From Paenarthrobacter aurescens (GTDB taxonomy: Bacteria > Actinomycetota > Actinomycetes > Actinomycetales > Micrococcaceae): a DNA stretch of 64,000 nt. Below are positions 6,378 through 14,191 of the stretch, one piece after another. The translations under genes were made by a program, and so were the position numbers. The stretch is taken from the NCBI RefSeq assembly GCF_025421775.1, contig NZ_JAOEFX010000008.1, positions 186,001-250,000 of the forward strand. Direction: 5' to 3'. A model generated the notes under the pieces. The model saw nothing but the letters and a program-made list of their open reading frames with translations, did no database searches and had not been told where the DNA came from. Position 1 is the first letter of the stretch; each line of letters opens with the position of its first letter.

Positions 6378-8630
6378 ATGGAGGGTCCCGAAATCCAGTT
6401 CTCCGAAGCCATTATCGACAACGGTCGTTTCGGCAAGCGCGTCATTCGCTTCGAAACCGGCCGCCTCGCCAAGCAGGCAGCCGGCGCTTCGATGGTTTAC
6501 ATCGACGAAGACACCGCGCTGCTGTCCGCAACCACCGCAGGCAAGCAGCCGCGTGAAGGTTTCGACTTCTTCCCGCTGACGGTTGACGTCGAAGAGCGCA
6601 TGTACGCTGCCGGCCGTATCCCGGGATCGTTCTTCCGCCGCGAAGGCCGTCCTTCCACGGAAGCCATCCTGGCTTGCCGCCTCATGGACCGCCCGCTGCG
6701 CCCCGCCTTCGTCAAGGGCCTCCGCAACGAGGTCCAGATCGTGGTCACCGTTCTGGCGATCAACCCCGATGAGCTCTACGACGTCGTCGCCATCAACGCA
6801 TCCTCGATGTCCACGCAGCTCTCCGGCCTGCCGTTCTCCGGCCCGATCGGTGGCGTCCGCGTCGCCCTCATCGCCGACGAACAGGGTTCGCAGTGGGTTG
6901 CTTTCCCCAAGCACTCCCAGCTTGAGAACGCCGTGTTCAACATGGTGGTAGCCGGCCGCATCACGGGTGACGACGTCGCCATCATGATGGTTGAAGCCGA
7001 AGCCACGGACAACTCCTGGAACCTCATCAAGGAACAGGGCGCCACGGCTCCCACCGAGGAGGTTGTCTCCGAGGGCCTCGAGGCTGCAAAGCCGTTCATC
7101 AAGGCACTCTGTGAAGCACAGGCGGACCTTGCTGCACGCGCTGCCAAGCCCACTGTCGAGTTCCCCGTGTTCCTGGACTACCAGGACGATGTTTACGCCG
7201 CTGTTGAAGCTGCAGCTGCCGACAAACTGGCTGCTGTCTTCCAGATCGCTGACAAGCAGGAGCGCGACAACGCCTCCGACGAGCTCAAGGACGAAGTCCT
7301 GGGCGCACTTGCCGGTACCTTCGAAGGCCGCGAGAAGGAACTGTCCGCAGCTTTCCGCTCGGTCACCAAGCAGGTTGTGCGCCAGCGCATCCTCAAGGAC
7401 CAGATCCGCATCGATGGCCGTGGCCTGACGGACATCCGCCAGCTGACCGCCGAGGTAGAGGTTCTGCCCCGCGTCCACGGTTCGGCCATCTTCGAGCGCG
7501 GCGAGACCCAGATCATGGGTGTCACCACGCTGAACATGCTCAAGATGGAGCAGCAGATCGACTCGTTGTCGCCGGTAACGCGCAAGCGCTACATGCACAA
7601 CTACAACTTCCCGCCGTACTCCACCGGTGAGACCGGCCGCGTCGGTTCCCCGAAGCGCCGCGAAATCGGCCACGGTGCACTCGCAGAGCGCGCCCTGGTT
7701 CCGGTTCTGCCGACGCGTGAAGAGTTCCCGTACGCCATCCGCCAGGTATCCGAGGCCCTCAGCTCCAACGGTTCCACGTCCATGGGCTCGGTCTGTGCTT
7801 CGACGCTTTCCATGCTCAACGCGGGTGTGCCGCTGAAGGCAGCTGTTGCCGGTATCGCCATGGGCCTGGTTTCCGACCAGGTTGACGGTCAGACCCGCTA
7901 CGCAGCGCTGACCGATATCCTCGGTGCCGAAGACGCTTTCGGTGACATGGACTTCAAGGTTGCCGGTACGTCCGAGTTCGTCACGGCCATCCAGCTGGAC
8001 ACCAAGCTCGACGGCATCCCGGCTTCCGTGCTGGCTGCAGCACTGAAGCAGGCCCGCGAAGCCCGCCTCCACATCCTCGAGGTCATCAACGCAGCGATCG
8101 ACACCCCGGATGAGCTCTCCGAGTTCGCTCCGCGCGTCATCGCCGTCAAGATCCCCGTGGACAAGATCGGCGAGGTCATCGGCCCCAAGGGCAAGATGAT
8201 CAACCAGATCCAGGAAGACACTGGCGCGGACATCTCCATCGAAGATGACGGCACGGTCTACATTGGTGCCACCAACGGTCCGTCTGCCGATGCAGCACGC
8301 TCCGCCATCAACGCCATCGCCAACCCGCAGGTGCCGGAAATCGGTGAGCGCTACCTGGGTACGGTCGTCAAGACCACCACCTTCGGTGCCTTCGTTTCCC
8401 TTACCCCGGGCAAGGACGGACTGCTGCACATCTCCGAACTCCGCAAGCTGGCCAATGGCAAGCGCGTGGATAACGTTGATGACGTGGTCTCCGTGGGCCA
8501 GAAGGTCCAGGTCGAGATCACCAAGATCGACGACCGCGGAAAGCTCTCCCTGTCCCCGGTTGTTGCCGAGGAAGAGGGCGCCGCTTCCGAGGACGCTCCG
8601 GCCGAGGTTGCTGAAGAGTCCGCAGAGTAG
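6378..8630 (+). CDS. pnp: Polyribonucleotide nucleotidyltransferase (PNPase)
   Basis: PNPase degrades RNA 3' to 5' by phosphorolysis and adds heteropolymeric tails; in actinobacteria it is essential to mRNA turnover alongside RNase J and RNase E. The 750 residues contain two RNase PH-like domains joined by an alpha-helical linker (first about 10-150, second about 335-560), a KH domain with IGEVIGPKGKMINQIQEDTG, and a C-terminal S1 domain beginning GERYLGTVVKTTTFGAFVSL. The second core carries GRVGSPKRREIGHGALAERAL, the catalytic region. After S1 there is a short acidic Glu/Ala tail. GGAGG lies 9 nt before the ATG. A strong hairpin follows the stop. Confidence 0.97.
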   Translation: MEGPEIQFSEAIIDNGRFGKRVIRFETGRLAKQAAGASMVYIDEDTALLSATTAGKQPREGFDFFPLTVDVEERMYAAGRIPGSFFRREGRPSTEAILACRLMDRPLRPAFVKGLRNEVQIVVTVLAINPDELYDVVAINASSMSTQLSGLPFSGPIGGVRVALIADEQGSQWVAFPKHSQLENAVFNMVVAGRITGDDVAIMMVEAEATDNSWNLIKEQGATAPTEEVVSEGLEAAKPFIKALCEAQADLAARAAKPTVEFPVFLDYQDDVYAAVEAAAADKLAAVFQIADKQERDNASDELKDEVLGALAGTFEGREKELSAAFRSVTKQVVRQRILKDQIRIDGRGLTDIRQLTAEVEVLPRVHGSAIFERGETQIMGVTTLNMLKMEQQIDSLSPVTRKRYMHNYNFPPYSTGETGRVGSPKRREIGHGALAERALVPVLPTREEFPYAIRQVSEALSSNGSTSMGSVCASTLSMLNAGVPLKAAVAGIAMGLVSDQVDGQTRYAALTDILGAEDAFGDMDFKVAGTSEFVTAIQLDTKLDGIPASVLAAALKQAREARLHILEVINAAIDTPDELSEFAPRVIAVKIPVDKIGEVIGPKGKMINQIQEDTGADISIEDDGTVYIGATNGPSADAARSAINAIANPQVPEIGERYLGTVVKTTTFGAFVSLTPGKDGLLHISELRKLANGKRVDNVDDVVSVGQKVQVEITKIDDRGKLSLSPVVAEEEGAASEDAPAEVAEESAE

Positions 8631-8652
8631 TCTGTAAGCAGTACACCCGTTA

Positions 8653-8690
8653 GGGCCGGTGGGCTTGAAAAAGCTCCACCGGCCCTTCCG
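8653..8690 (+). terminator. Terminator after pnp
   Basis: GGGCCGGTGG (8653-8662) and CCACCGGCCC (8676-8685) pair perfectly around GCTTGAAAAAGCT, which extends the stem; TTCC follows. A GC-rich, U-poor terminator. Confidence 0.75.
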
Positions 8691-8719
8691 GCCTTAACCC
8701 GAAAACCTGAAAGGTCTTA

Positions 8720-10063
8720 ATGACTGTCGTACCCTTGCCGCTGGAGCAGACACTTCCTGGTGGCGAATTGATCCATGGTGCCGAGGGCGGTTCTGTCGTC
8801 AGGCGCTCAGTCCTTCCCGGCGGCGTGCGCGTCCTGACTGAGGCAATGCCCGGTCAGCGTTCGGCCACCATAGGGTTCTGGGTGGCAGTAGGTTCGCGCG
8901 ATGAAGCGGACGGCCAGCACGGTTCCACACACTTCCTTGAGCACCTGCTGTTCAAGGGCACCAAGAGGCGTACAGCCTTGGAGATCGCGTCCGCCTTTGA
9001 CGAGGTAGGCGGCGAATCCAACGCGGCGACGGCCAAGGAAAGTACCTGCTACTTTGCACGGGTCCTGGACACAGACCTTCCCATGGCCATTGATGTCATT
9101 GCCGACATGATTACCGGAGCGGTCCTCGATCCTGCGGAACTGGAGCAGGAACGCGACGTCATCCTGGAGGAAATCGCCATGGACAGCGACGACCCCACGG
9201 ACGTCGCCCACGAAAAATTCGTGGCAGCCGTGCTCGGCAACCACCCCTTGGCCCGCCCCATCGGGGGGACGCCGGCCGCCATCAAAGCCGTGGCCCGGGA
9301 TTCCGTCTGGGAGCATTACCAGCGCTATTACCGTCCGGAGGAGCTGGTCATCACCGCTGCCGGCGGACTTGACCACGATGTCGTGTGCGAACTCGTCCTC
9401 GATGCCCTCACCGCCGCCGGTTGGCGGCTCGATCCCGAAGCAGCGCCGGTGGATCGCCGCGGAACCGACAGGGCCGTCATCACCGGCACGTCGGGCCTTC
9501 ACGTGGTCAAGCGCCCCGTGGAGCAGGCCAACATCATCATGGGTTGCCCGACCATCGTTGCCACGGACGATCGCCGCTTCGTCATGAGCGTACTGAATGC
9601 CGTTCTGGGCGGTGGAATGTCCTCCAGGCTGTTCCAGGAGATCCGCGAGAAGCGCGGCCTGGTGTACTCCACGTACTCTTTCACTGCCGCTTACGCTGAC
9701 GCGGGATACTTCGGCATGTATGCCGGGTGCACGCCGTCCAAGGTCCGCCAGGTGCTCGAACTCCTTGGTGCGGAACTGGAAAAGCTCGCGAAGGATGGCA
9801 TCACGGGGGAAGAACTCCGTAAGGCAGTGGGTCAGCTCAGCGGTGGAATTGTCCTGGCGCTTGAGGACACCGGCTCGCGGATGTCCCGCTTGGGCCGGGC
9901 CGAGCTCGTGTCAGGTGAGTTCCAGGATATTGACGAGACCCTCGCCCGGATCCAGGCTGTCACGGTGGATGAAGTACAGGCACTCGCCAAGGAACTTGCG
10001 GCAGCGCCCCGCACCATCACGGTGGTCGGTCCATTCGAGGAAACCGAGACGTTCGGCCTCTGA
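8720..10063 (+). CDS. pepR: M16-family zinc metallopeptidase
   Basis: Insulinase-type peptidase of the PepR/MPP-beta group that normally sits after pnp in actinobacteria. The inverted zinc motif HxxEH is HFLEH at residues 71-75, with the distal glutamate in the segment EQERDVILEEIAMDSDDP; these give the catalytic zinc site. The C-terminal half (from about 230) is the inactive homologous lobe with GGMSSRLFQEIREKRGLVYSTYS, which carries the Arg/Tyr substrate-binding pair. At 447 residues it is a normal single-chain member. An AAAGG motif precedes the ATG. It is separated from pnp by a hairpin. The substrate is unknown; presequence or small-peptide degradation is the family norm. Confidence 0.92.
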   Translation: MTVVPLPLEQTLPGGELIHGAEGGSVVRRSVLPGGVRVLTEAMPGQRSATIGFWVAVGSRDEADGQHGSTHFLEHLLFKGTKRRTALEIASAFDEVGGESNAATAKESTCYFARVLDTDLPMAIDVIADMITGAVLDPAELEQERDVILEEIAMDSDDPTDVAHEKFVAAVLGNHPLARPIGGTPAAIKAVARDSVWEHYQRYYRPEELVITAAGGLDHDVVCELVLDALTAAGWRLDPEAAPVDRRGTDRAVITGTSGLHVVKRPVEQANIIMGCPTIVATDDRRFVMSVLNAVLGGGMSSRLFQEIREKRGLVYSTYSFTAAYADAGYFGMYAGCTPSKVRQVLELLGAELEKLAKDGITGEELRKAVGQLSGGIVLALEDTGSRMSRLGRAELVSGEFQDIDETLARIQAVTVDEVQALAKELAAAPRTITVVGPFEETETFGL

Positions 10064-10115
10064 TATCTCCGGAGACCAAGTCCGTCCACGGACCTCTGGA
10101 CTCGGGCACTGTCAA

Positions 10116-10152
10116 CAGGGCAGCATGATCACACAATGATGATGCTGCCCTG
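10116..10152 (+). terminator. 11-bp inverted repeat after pepR
   Basis: CAGGGCAGCAT (10116-10126) pairs exactly with ATGCTGCCCTG (10142-10152). There is no U-tract; TACTTT, the likely -10 of the next gene, starts 3 bp after the stem. Confidence 0.6.
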
Positions 10153-10169
10153 ACTACTTTGGAGACGTG

Positions 10170-10631
10170 ATGGATCAGCCCTCGAGCGGCCATGCTGCGG
10201 AGATGCTGCGGGACTTCATAGGTCATTGGAGGGGCATCACGGAGATAGCCGCTTCGCCGTGGGGGAGTGCCAGGACAGCTGAGGCTGAGGTGGTGTTCAC
10301 CAAGGCCGCCGGTGGCTATGCGGTGGTCCAGAGCTACAGGCACCGTGAAGCCGACGGGGCACATTTCGAGGGGCACGGCATGTTCACCGTCGACCGCGAC
10401 CACGGTGACACGCTGTGGTATTACGTGGACAGCATGGGCAGGCCACCCGCCAGCCCGGTCCGTGGATCATGGAATGCAGGCACGCTCACTTTGGATCGGC
10501 TAACGGCCGACGGCGTAGCCAGGCACACGTTCAGGGTGGAAGATGGCGTTTTGGTGCACACAGCCGATTTGAGACTCGAAGGCACGTCCGATTTCAGTCC
10601 GCTGCTGAAGAGCGTCTTCCGTAAGACCTGA
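10170..10631 (+). CDS. DUF1579-like protein
   Basis: 153 residues resembling the DUF1579 group: LRDFIGHWRGITEI near the start (a lipocalin-like G-x-W pattern), VVQSYRHREADGAHFEGHGMF, and DGVLVHTADLRLEG further on, with alternating beta strands and no signal peptide or membrane segment. A calycin-type ligand-binding barrel is the expected fold; the ligand is unknown. GGAG lies 5 nt before the ATG at 10170, whereas a GTG one codon earlier sits 6 nt after TACTTT (10155-10160) and would give a leaderless message; the two starts differ by one residue. It stands alone between pepR and the convergent moaD. Confidence 0.65.
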   Translation: MDQPSSGHAAEMLRDFIGHWRGITEIAASPWGSARTAEAEVVFTKAAGGYAVVQSYRHREADGAHFEGHGMFTVDRDHGDTLWYYVDSMGRPPASPVRGSWNAGTLTLDRLTADGVARHTFRVEDGVLVHTADLRLEGTSDFSPLLKSVFRKT

Positions 10632-10644
10632 ACCTGGAGCGGTC

Positions 10645-10911
10645 CTAGCCCCCGGCGAAGGGAGGCAGGACGTCGATGACGTCCTGCGCACCGAGCGGAG
10701 CTGAACGGTCACGCACGGCCACTTCATTGCGAAGGAAACTGCTCCGCGCCACGATCCGGGCCAGCGTCGGGGTTCCTTCGGGAGGCAGGGGGCGTTCGAC
10801 GGCGAGGGCGGCTTCCAGCAGAGCTTCCAGGCTGGTCCCTTCCGGCAGTGGGTGGTTTTCCTCTTCAACTCCTGCGGCAGAGCGTGCGGCAGCGAAGTAA
10901 CGGACAAGCAA
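10645..10911 (-). CDS. moaD: MoaD, small subunit of molybdopterin synthase
   Basis: Ubiquitin-like sulfur carrier that, as a C-terminal thiocarboxylate, donates sulfur to cyclic pyranopterin monophosphate in the MoaD-MoaE synthase. The 88 residues begin LVRYFAAARSAAG and end VIDVLPPFAGG, the terminal Gly-Gly required for adenylation. It starts at a TTG with GGAGG about 8 nt upstream and lies 4 bp after moaA, so the two form an operon. The partner moaE is about 7 kb away in the divergent cluster. Confidence 0.9.
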   Translation of the reverse strand: MLVRYFAAARSAAGVEEENHPLPEGTSLEALLEAALAVERPLPPEGTPTLARIVARSSFLRNEVAVRDRSAPLGAQDVIDVLPPFAGG

Positions 10912-10915
10912 GGAT

Positions 10916-12043
10916 TCAGCCTCCGATTGCGCTCATGCTGCGGTCCGGCTGGACGAAGTCCGCTGCACCAAGACCGGTGTGGTCCATGCCGTGGGCTTTG
11001 GGTTTGACCCACATGGCGTCCTGCCACCGCGAAGCCAGTTCGTCGTCGGTGGCACCCTCCCGCAGGAGGCCCAGGAGATCGAATTCTTCGCGGGAGAAAA
11101 GACAGCTCATGATCTTGCCCTCTGCGGTGATGCGGGTACGGCGGCAATCGGAGCAGAACGGCTCTGTGACGGAGGCGATGATGCCCACTGTACCGAGGAC
11201 CGGCCCCGCGGCTACTCCTGTTGCCGCGTCACGGCGTCGTACTTCAAAGCGCTCCGCAGGAGCGCCGTCCCGTTCGCGGGGGTCGTGGCCCAACACGAAG
11301 TCGCGGGAGAGCAGTTCCCGGATCTCTGCCGCAGTGATCATGTTGCGCCTGGTCCAGCCGTGATCGGCGTCCAAGGGCATCTGCTCGATGAAGCGAAGTT
11401 CGTAGCCGCGTCCCAACGCCCAGGCCAAGAGGTCCGGCGATTCGGCATCGTTGATGCCACGCATCAGGACAGCGTTCAGTTTTACCGGACCCAGCCCGGC
11501 AGCCCAAGCGGCATCAACGCCTGCCAGGACGCGGTCCAGGAAGGGGCGGCGCGTGAGCTTGGTGAACGTCTCTTCGTGCAGGGAATCCAGGGAGACGTTG
11601 ATCCGGGTGAGGCCCGCGGCCTTCAGCGCTGCGGCCTTCTTGTCCAGTCCCACGCCGTTGGTGGTCATGGAGATGGGGAGGTCCGGGTGATTGTTTCGAA
11701 TGCCGGAAATGATGTCCACCAAGTCCGCGCGGACCAACGGTTCGCCACCGGTGAGGCGGAGTTCCCGCACGCCGAGTGAGGTGACCCCGATACGCACGAT
11801 GCGGATGATTTCGTCCCTGGTCATGACTGCCTGTTTCGACAGCCATTCCAGCCCCTCGGCAGGCATGCAATAGGTGCAGCGCAGATTGCACTTGTCCGTG
11901 AGGGACAGACGCATGTCCGTTGCGCGGCGACCATAACGGTCCCACAAACCTGCGGGCGTCCCTGCCGGACGCGGGGGCGGTACTGCGACGCCCCCCACGG
12001 CGCCGCCCGAAGGGGGTACCGGCATTCCAAGCTGAACACTCAT
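10916..12043 (-). CDS. moaA: GTP 3',8-cyclase
   Basis: Radical SAM enzyme that starts molybdenum cofactor synthesis by rearranging GTP to 3',8-cyclo-GTP. The N-terminal cluster motif CNLRCTYC has Cys52, Cys56 and Cys59; the second cluster is in CSDCRRTRITAEGKIMSCLF near residue 297, and the protein ends in Gly-Gly, which MoaA needs for activity. 375 residues, with a Pro/Gly-rich N-terminal extension of about 30 residues before the core. The ATG lies 6 nt after a TAGCCT hexamer on the minus strand, so the message is probably leaderless and a Moco riboswitch is not possible. moaD follows at once. Confidence 0.95.
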   Translation of the reverse strand: MSVQLGMPVPPSGGAVGGVAVPPPRPAGTPAGLWDRYGRRATDMRLSLTDKCNLRCTYCMPAEGLEWLSKQAVMTRDEIIRIVRIGVTSLGVRELRLTGGEPLVRADLVDIISGIRNNHPDLPISMTTNGVGLDKKAAALKAAGLTRINVSLDSLHEETFTKLTRRPFLDRVLAGVDAAWAAGLGPVKLNAVLMRGINDAESPDLLAWALGRGYELRFIEQMPLDADHGWTRRNMITAAEIRELLSRDFVLGHDPRERDGAPAERFEVRRRDAATGVAAGPVLGTVGIIASVTEPFCSDCRRTRITAEGKIMSCLFSREEFDLLGLLREGATDDELASRWQDAMWVKPKAHGMDHTGLGAADFVQPDRSMSAIGG

Positions 12044-12055
12044 GAATTCAGGCTA
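12044..12055 (-). promoter_or_regulatory. Leaderless-type -10 for moaA
   Basis: On the minus strand TAGCCT (12055-12050) is followed by 6 nt and ATG at 12043. The 122 bp to the divergent response-regulator start also contain a GTGAC...GTCAC inverted pair near 12075-12093. Confidence 0.6.
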
Positions 12056-12165
12056 CGCCACCATGGCTCGATCAGTGACACCGATTACAGTCACACAGTT
12101 CTTACGGATTCCATACACTTGCGCTCCAGCGGCCCGGATCGGGTGCCGGGCGCCGCCGGCAAACC

Positions 12166-12177
12166 TATGCTGAAGGC
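12166..12177 (+). promoter_or_regulatory. Leaderless-type -10 for the response regulator
   Basis: TATGCT (12166-12171), 6 nt, then GTG at 12178. Confidence 0.6.
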
Positions 12178-12921
12178 GTGACCACAAATACTTCGCCAGC
12201 GGAGCCGGGCAATCGTCGCATCCTCCTGGTCGAGGACGAGCAGACCATCGCCGACGTTGTCCGCGACTACCTGATGAAGGCAGGTTTCCAGGTGGATATG
12301 GCCGGGGATGGCTTCACCGCCCTCAAGGTCGCAGAGTCGCGCCAACCCGACCTGGTGATCCTGGACCGGATGTTGCCCGGACTGGACGGAGTAGAGGTGT
12401 GCCGCCGGCTCCGCCAAACCATGAGCGTGCCAGTCATCATGGTCACGGCGCTGGGAACCGAAGATGACCGGATCCTGGGCTTGGAGATGGGAGCGGACGA
12501 TTACGTCACCAAACCCTTCTCGCCGCGGGAGCTGGTACTTCGGGTGAAGTCTGTGCTGCGCCGGAGTGTCAAGGAATTCGCGCCGGAGCCCCCTGTGGAA
12601 GCCGCAGGCCTCTGGCTCGACCCCGCCTCCCGGACGGTCGCCCATGACGGTGCGGCCTTGGCGCTCACGGTCCGTGAATTCGATCTCCTGGCGTTCCTGA
12701 TGCGCAGGCCCAACCAGGTCTTCAGCCGGGAGGAACTCATCAAGGCCGTGTGGGGATGGGACTTCGGCGATCTTTCCACGGTGACGGTCCATGTTCGCCG
12801 TTTGCGGGAGAAGATCGAAGCCAACCCCACCAAGCCGGAGCTTCTCAAAACCGTGTGGGGTGTCGGCTACCGGTTCGATGCCCTCGCCGATGCCAAGGAG
12901 AGTGCCCGTGGAGGGGAGTGA
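12178..12921 (+). CDS. OmpR/PhoB-family response regulator
   Basis: Two-component DNA-binding regulator, 247 residues. The receiver domain (about 14-125) has the acidic pair Glu19-Asp20, the phosphoacceptor Asp63 in LVILDRMLPGLDG, a Thr at the switch position (VTA) and Lys112 in DDYVTKPFSPREL. The C-terminal winged helix (about 145-240) has LTVREFDLLAFLMRRPNQVFSREEL and VTVHVRRLREKIE, with GVGYRF near the end. The GTG start follows TATGCT by 6 nt. It overlaps the histidine kinase by 14 bp and heads an operon with a molybdoenzyme. The signal and targets are unknown; control of the downstream molybdoenzyme and Moco genes is the simplest inference. Confidence 0.93.
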   Translation: MTTNTSPAEPGNRRILLVEDEQTIADVVRDYLMKAGFQVDMAGDGFTALKVAESRQPDLVILDRMLPGLDGVEVCRRLRQTMSVPVIMVTALGTEDDRILGLEMGADDYVTKPFSPRELVLRVKSVLRRSVKEFAPEPPVEAAGLWLDPASRTVAHDGAALALTVREFDLLAFLMRRPNQVFSREELIKAVWGWDFGDLSTVTVHVRRLREKIEANPTKPELLKTVWGVGYRFDALADAKESARGGE

Positions 12922-14191
12922 GCTCTGGACCATCCTCGCCTGGGTCCTGTTTTGGGCCGTGCTCATCGGTGCCGCCACGTTGGTGCTCCTGCGCCTGCTT
13001 CGCAGGGTCTCGGTGCTCGCCCAGATCTGCCTGGTCGTGGTGGCCACTGTTGCTGTTCTTGTGGCGGGCATGGTCAGTGCCTTCAACGCGATGTTCATCT
13101 CCGCGCGGGACCTCGAGGTCATGTGGTACATCCTTGCCATGGCATCGGCCGTAGCCGTTGCACTGTCGCTCATGCTTGGTGCCGGGGTCTCCCGTAACGC
13201 TGCCCGCCTGGTGGACGCCGCCCGTCGACTCGGGCGTGGTGAAACCCTGGACCACACCACGGGCGAGGGGCGGGGGACCGCTCCAGCCATGACGTCCGAA
13301 CTCGCTGAACTTGCCCAGGAACTTGAGGCCAGCAGCCGGAGCCTTGCAGAGTCCCGGGAGCGGGAAGCAGCCATCGAAACTGCCCGGCGTGAACTTGTGT
13401 CGTGGATTTCGCACGACCTCCGAACCCCCTTGGCCAGCATGCGTGCCATGACCGAAGCACTGGAAGATGGCATGGCATCCGATGTGCCGGGCTATTACCG
13501 GAAGATCATCGGGCAGACCGAGCAAATGACCGCCATGGTCAACGACCTCCTGGAACTGTCCAAGATCCAGGCCGGCACACTCCGTCTGCGCGCTGAACCC
13601 CTGGACCTTTATGACCTCGTCAGCGATGCGCTCTCGGACCTGGCTCCCGTGGCCGCTCAACGCGGCATCAGACTCGACGGCGGCGGAGACCGTGAGTGCA
13701 TGGCCGTCGCTGATGGCCCCAGTGTTGCCCGGGCTGTGCGGAACATACTCCTCAACGCCATCATCTACAGCCGGCCTGGCACCGAGGTGCATGTCAGCGT
13801 GGGAAGGGATAACGGAAACGCCGTGGTTGCCGTGCAGGACCAGTGCGGCGGCATCCCGGACGAAGACCGTCCGCACTTGTTTGAGACAGGCTGGCAGAAG
13901 GACCCTGCCCGCGGCACTGCCGAAGCGCTGCCGGGCAGCTACAGTGGCGCCGGCATCGGGCTGAGCATGGTGGCGGGCATCGTCAAGGCACATGGGGGAT
14001 CGGTCGCCGTGGACAACGTCGACGGCGGCTGCCGTTTTGCCCTGTCACTTCCGGCAGGTTCGCTCCCGGCCGTGGTGCCCTCGGCCGTGGTGCCCGCGGC
14101 CGTGGTGCCTCCAGCCAGCCTTCCTCCGGCAGCATCCCTGCCGCCCACCCCCATGACTTCAGCTGACAAACGCCCAGGAGGCGCATCATGA
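12908..14191 (+). CDS. Membrane sensor histidine kinase
   Basis: 427 residues. Three hydrophobic segments near the N-terminus (about 7-29, 38-60 and 72-93) anchor it with almost no extracellular domain, so it probably senses within the membrane. A short HAMP-like linker leads to the dimerisation helix with His169 in WISHDLRTPLASMR, then the ATPase domain with N box (RNILLNAIIYS), QDQCGGIP as G1 and GAGIGLSMVAGIV as G2. The C-terminal 45 residues are Pro/Ala/Val-rich and include a tandem 15-bp repeat. GTG at 12908 is chosen because AAGGAG lies 7 nt upstream; it overlaps the regulator gene. Its stop overlaps the molybdoenzyme start in ATGA. Confidence 0.9.
   Translation: MEGSELWTILAWVLFWAVLIGAATLVLLRLLRRVSVLAQICLVVVATVAVLVAGMVSAFNAMFISARDLEVMWYILAMASAVAVALSLMLGAGVSRNAARLVDAARRLGRGETLDHTTGEGRGTAPAMTSELAELAQELEASSRSLAESREREAAIETARRELVSWISHDLRTPLASMRAMTEALEDGMASDVPGYYRKIIGQTEQMTAMVNDLLELSKIQAGTLRLRAEPLDLYDLVSDALSDLAPVAAQRGIRLDGGGDRECMAVADGPSVARAVRNILLNAIIYSRPGTEVHVSVGRDNGNAVVAVQDQCGGIPDEDRPHLFETGWQKDPARGTAEALPGSYSGAGIGLSMVAGIVKAHGGSVAVDNVDGGCRFALSLPAGSLPAVVPSAVVPAAVVPPASLPPAASLPPTPMTSADKRPGGAS
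14068..14112 (+). repeat. Three 15-bp repeats in the kinase tail
   Basis: GGCCGTGGTGCCCTC, GGCCGTGGTGCCCGC and GGCCGTGGTGCCTCC at 14068-14082, 14083-14097 and 14098-14112 encode an Ala-Val-Val-Pro-rich tail. Confidence 0.85.

Noticed and set aside
6210..8429. 739-codon open frame antisense to pnp
   Set aside because: A mirror of GC-rich codon bias in pnp. The translation has no domain, and pnp is unquestionable. Similar long antisense frames across rnj (23894-25333), ftsK (25735-27690), the MFS gene (46801-48297) and pheT (60825-62603) were rejected for the same reason.
12044..12177. Moco riboswitch between moaA and the response regulator
   Set aside because: Both genes look leaderless, leaving no leader RNA to hold an aptamer.
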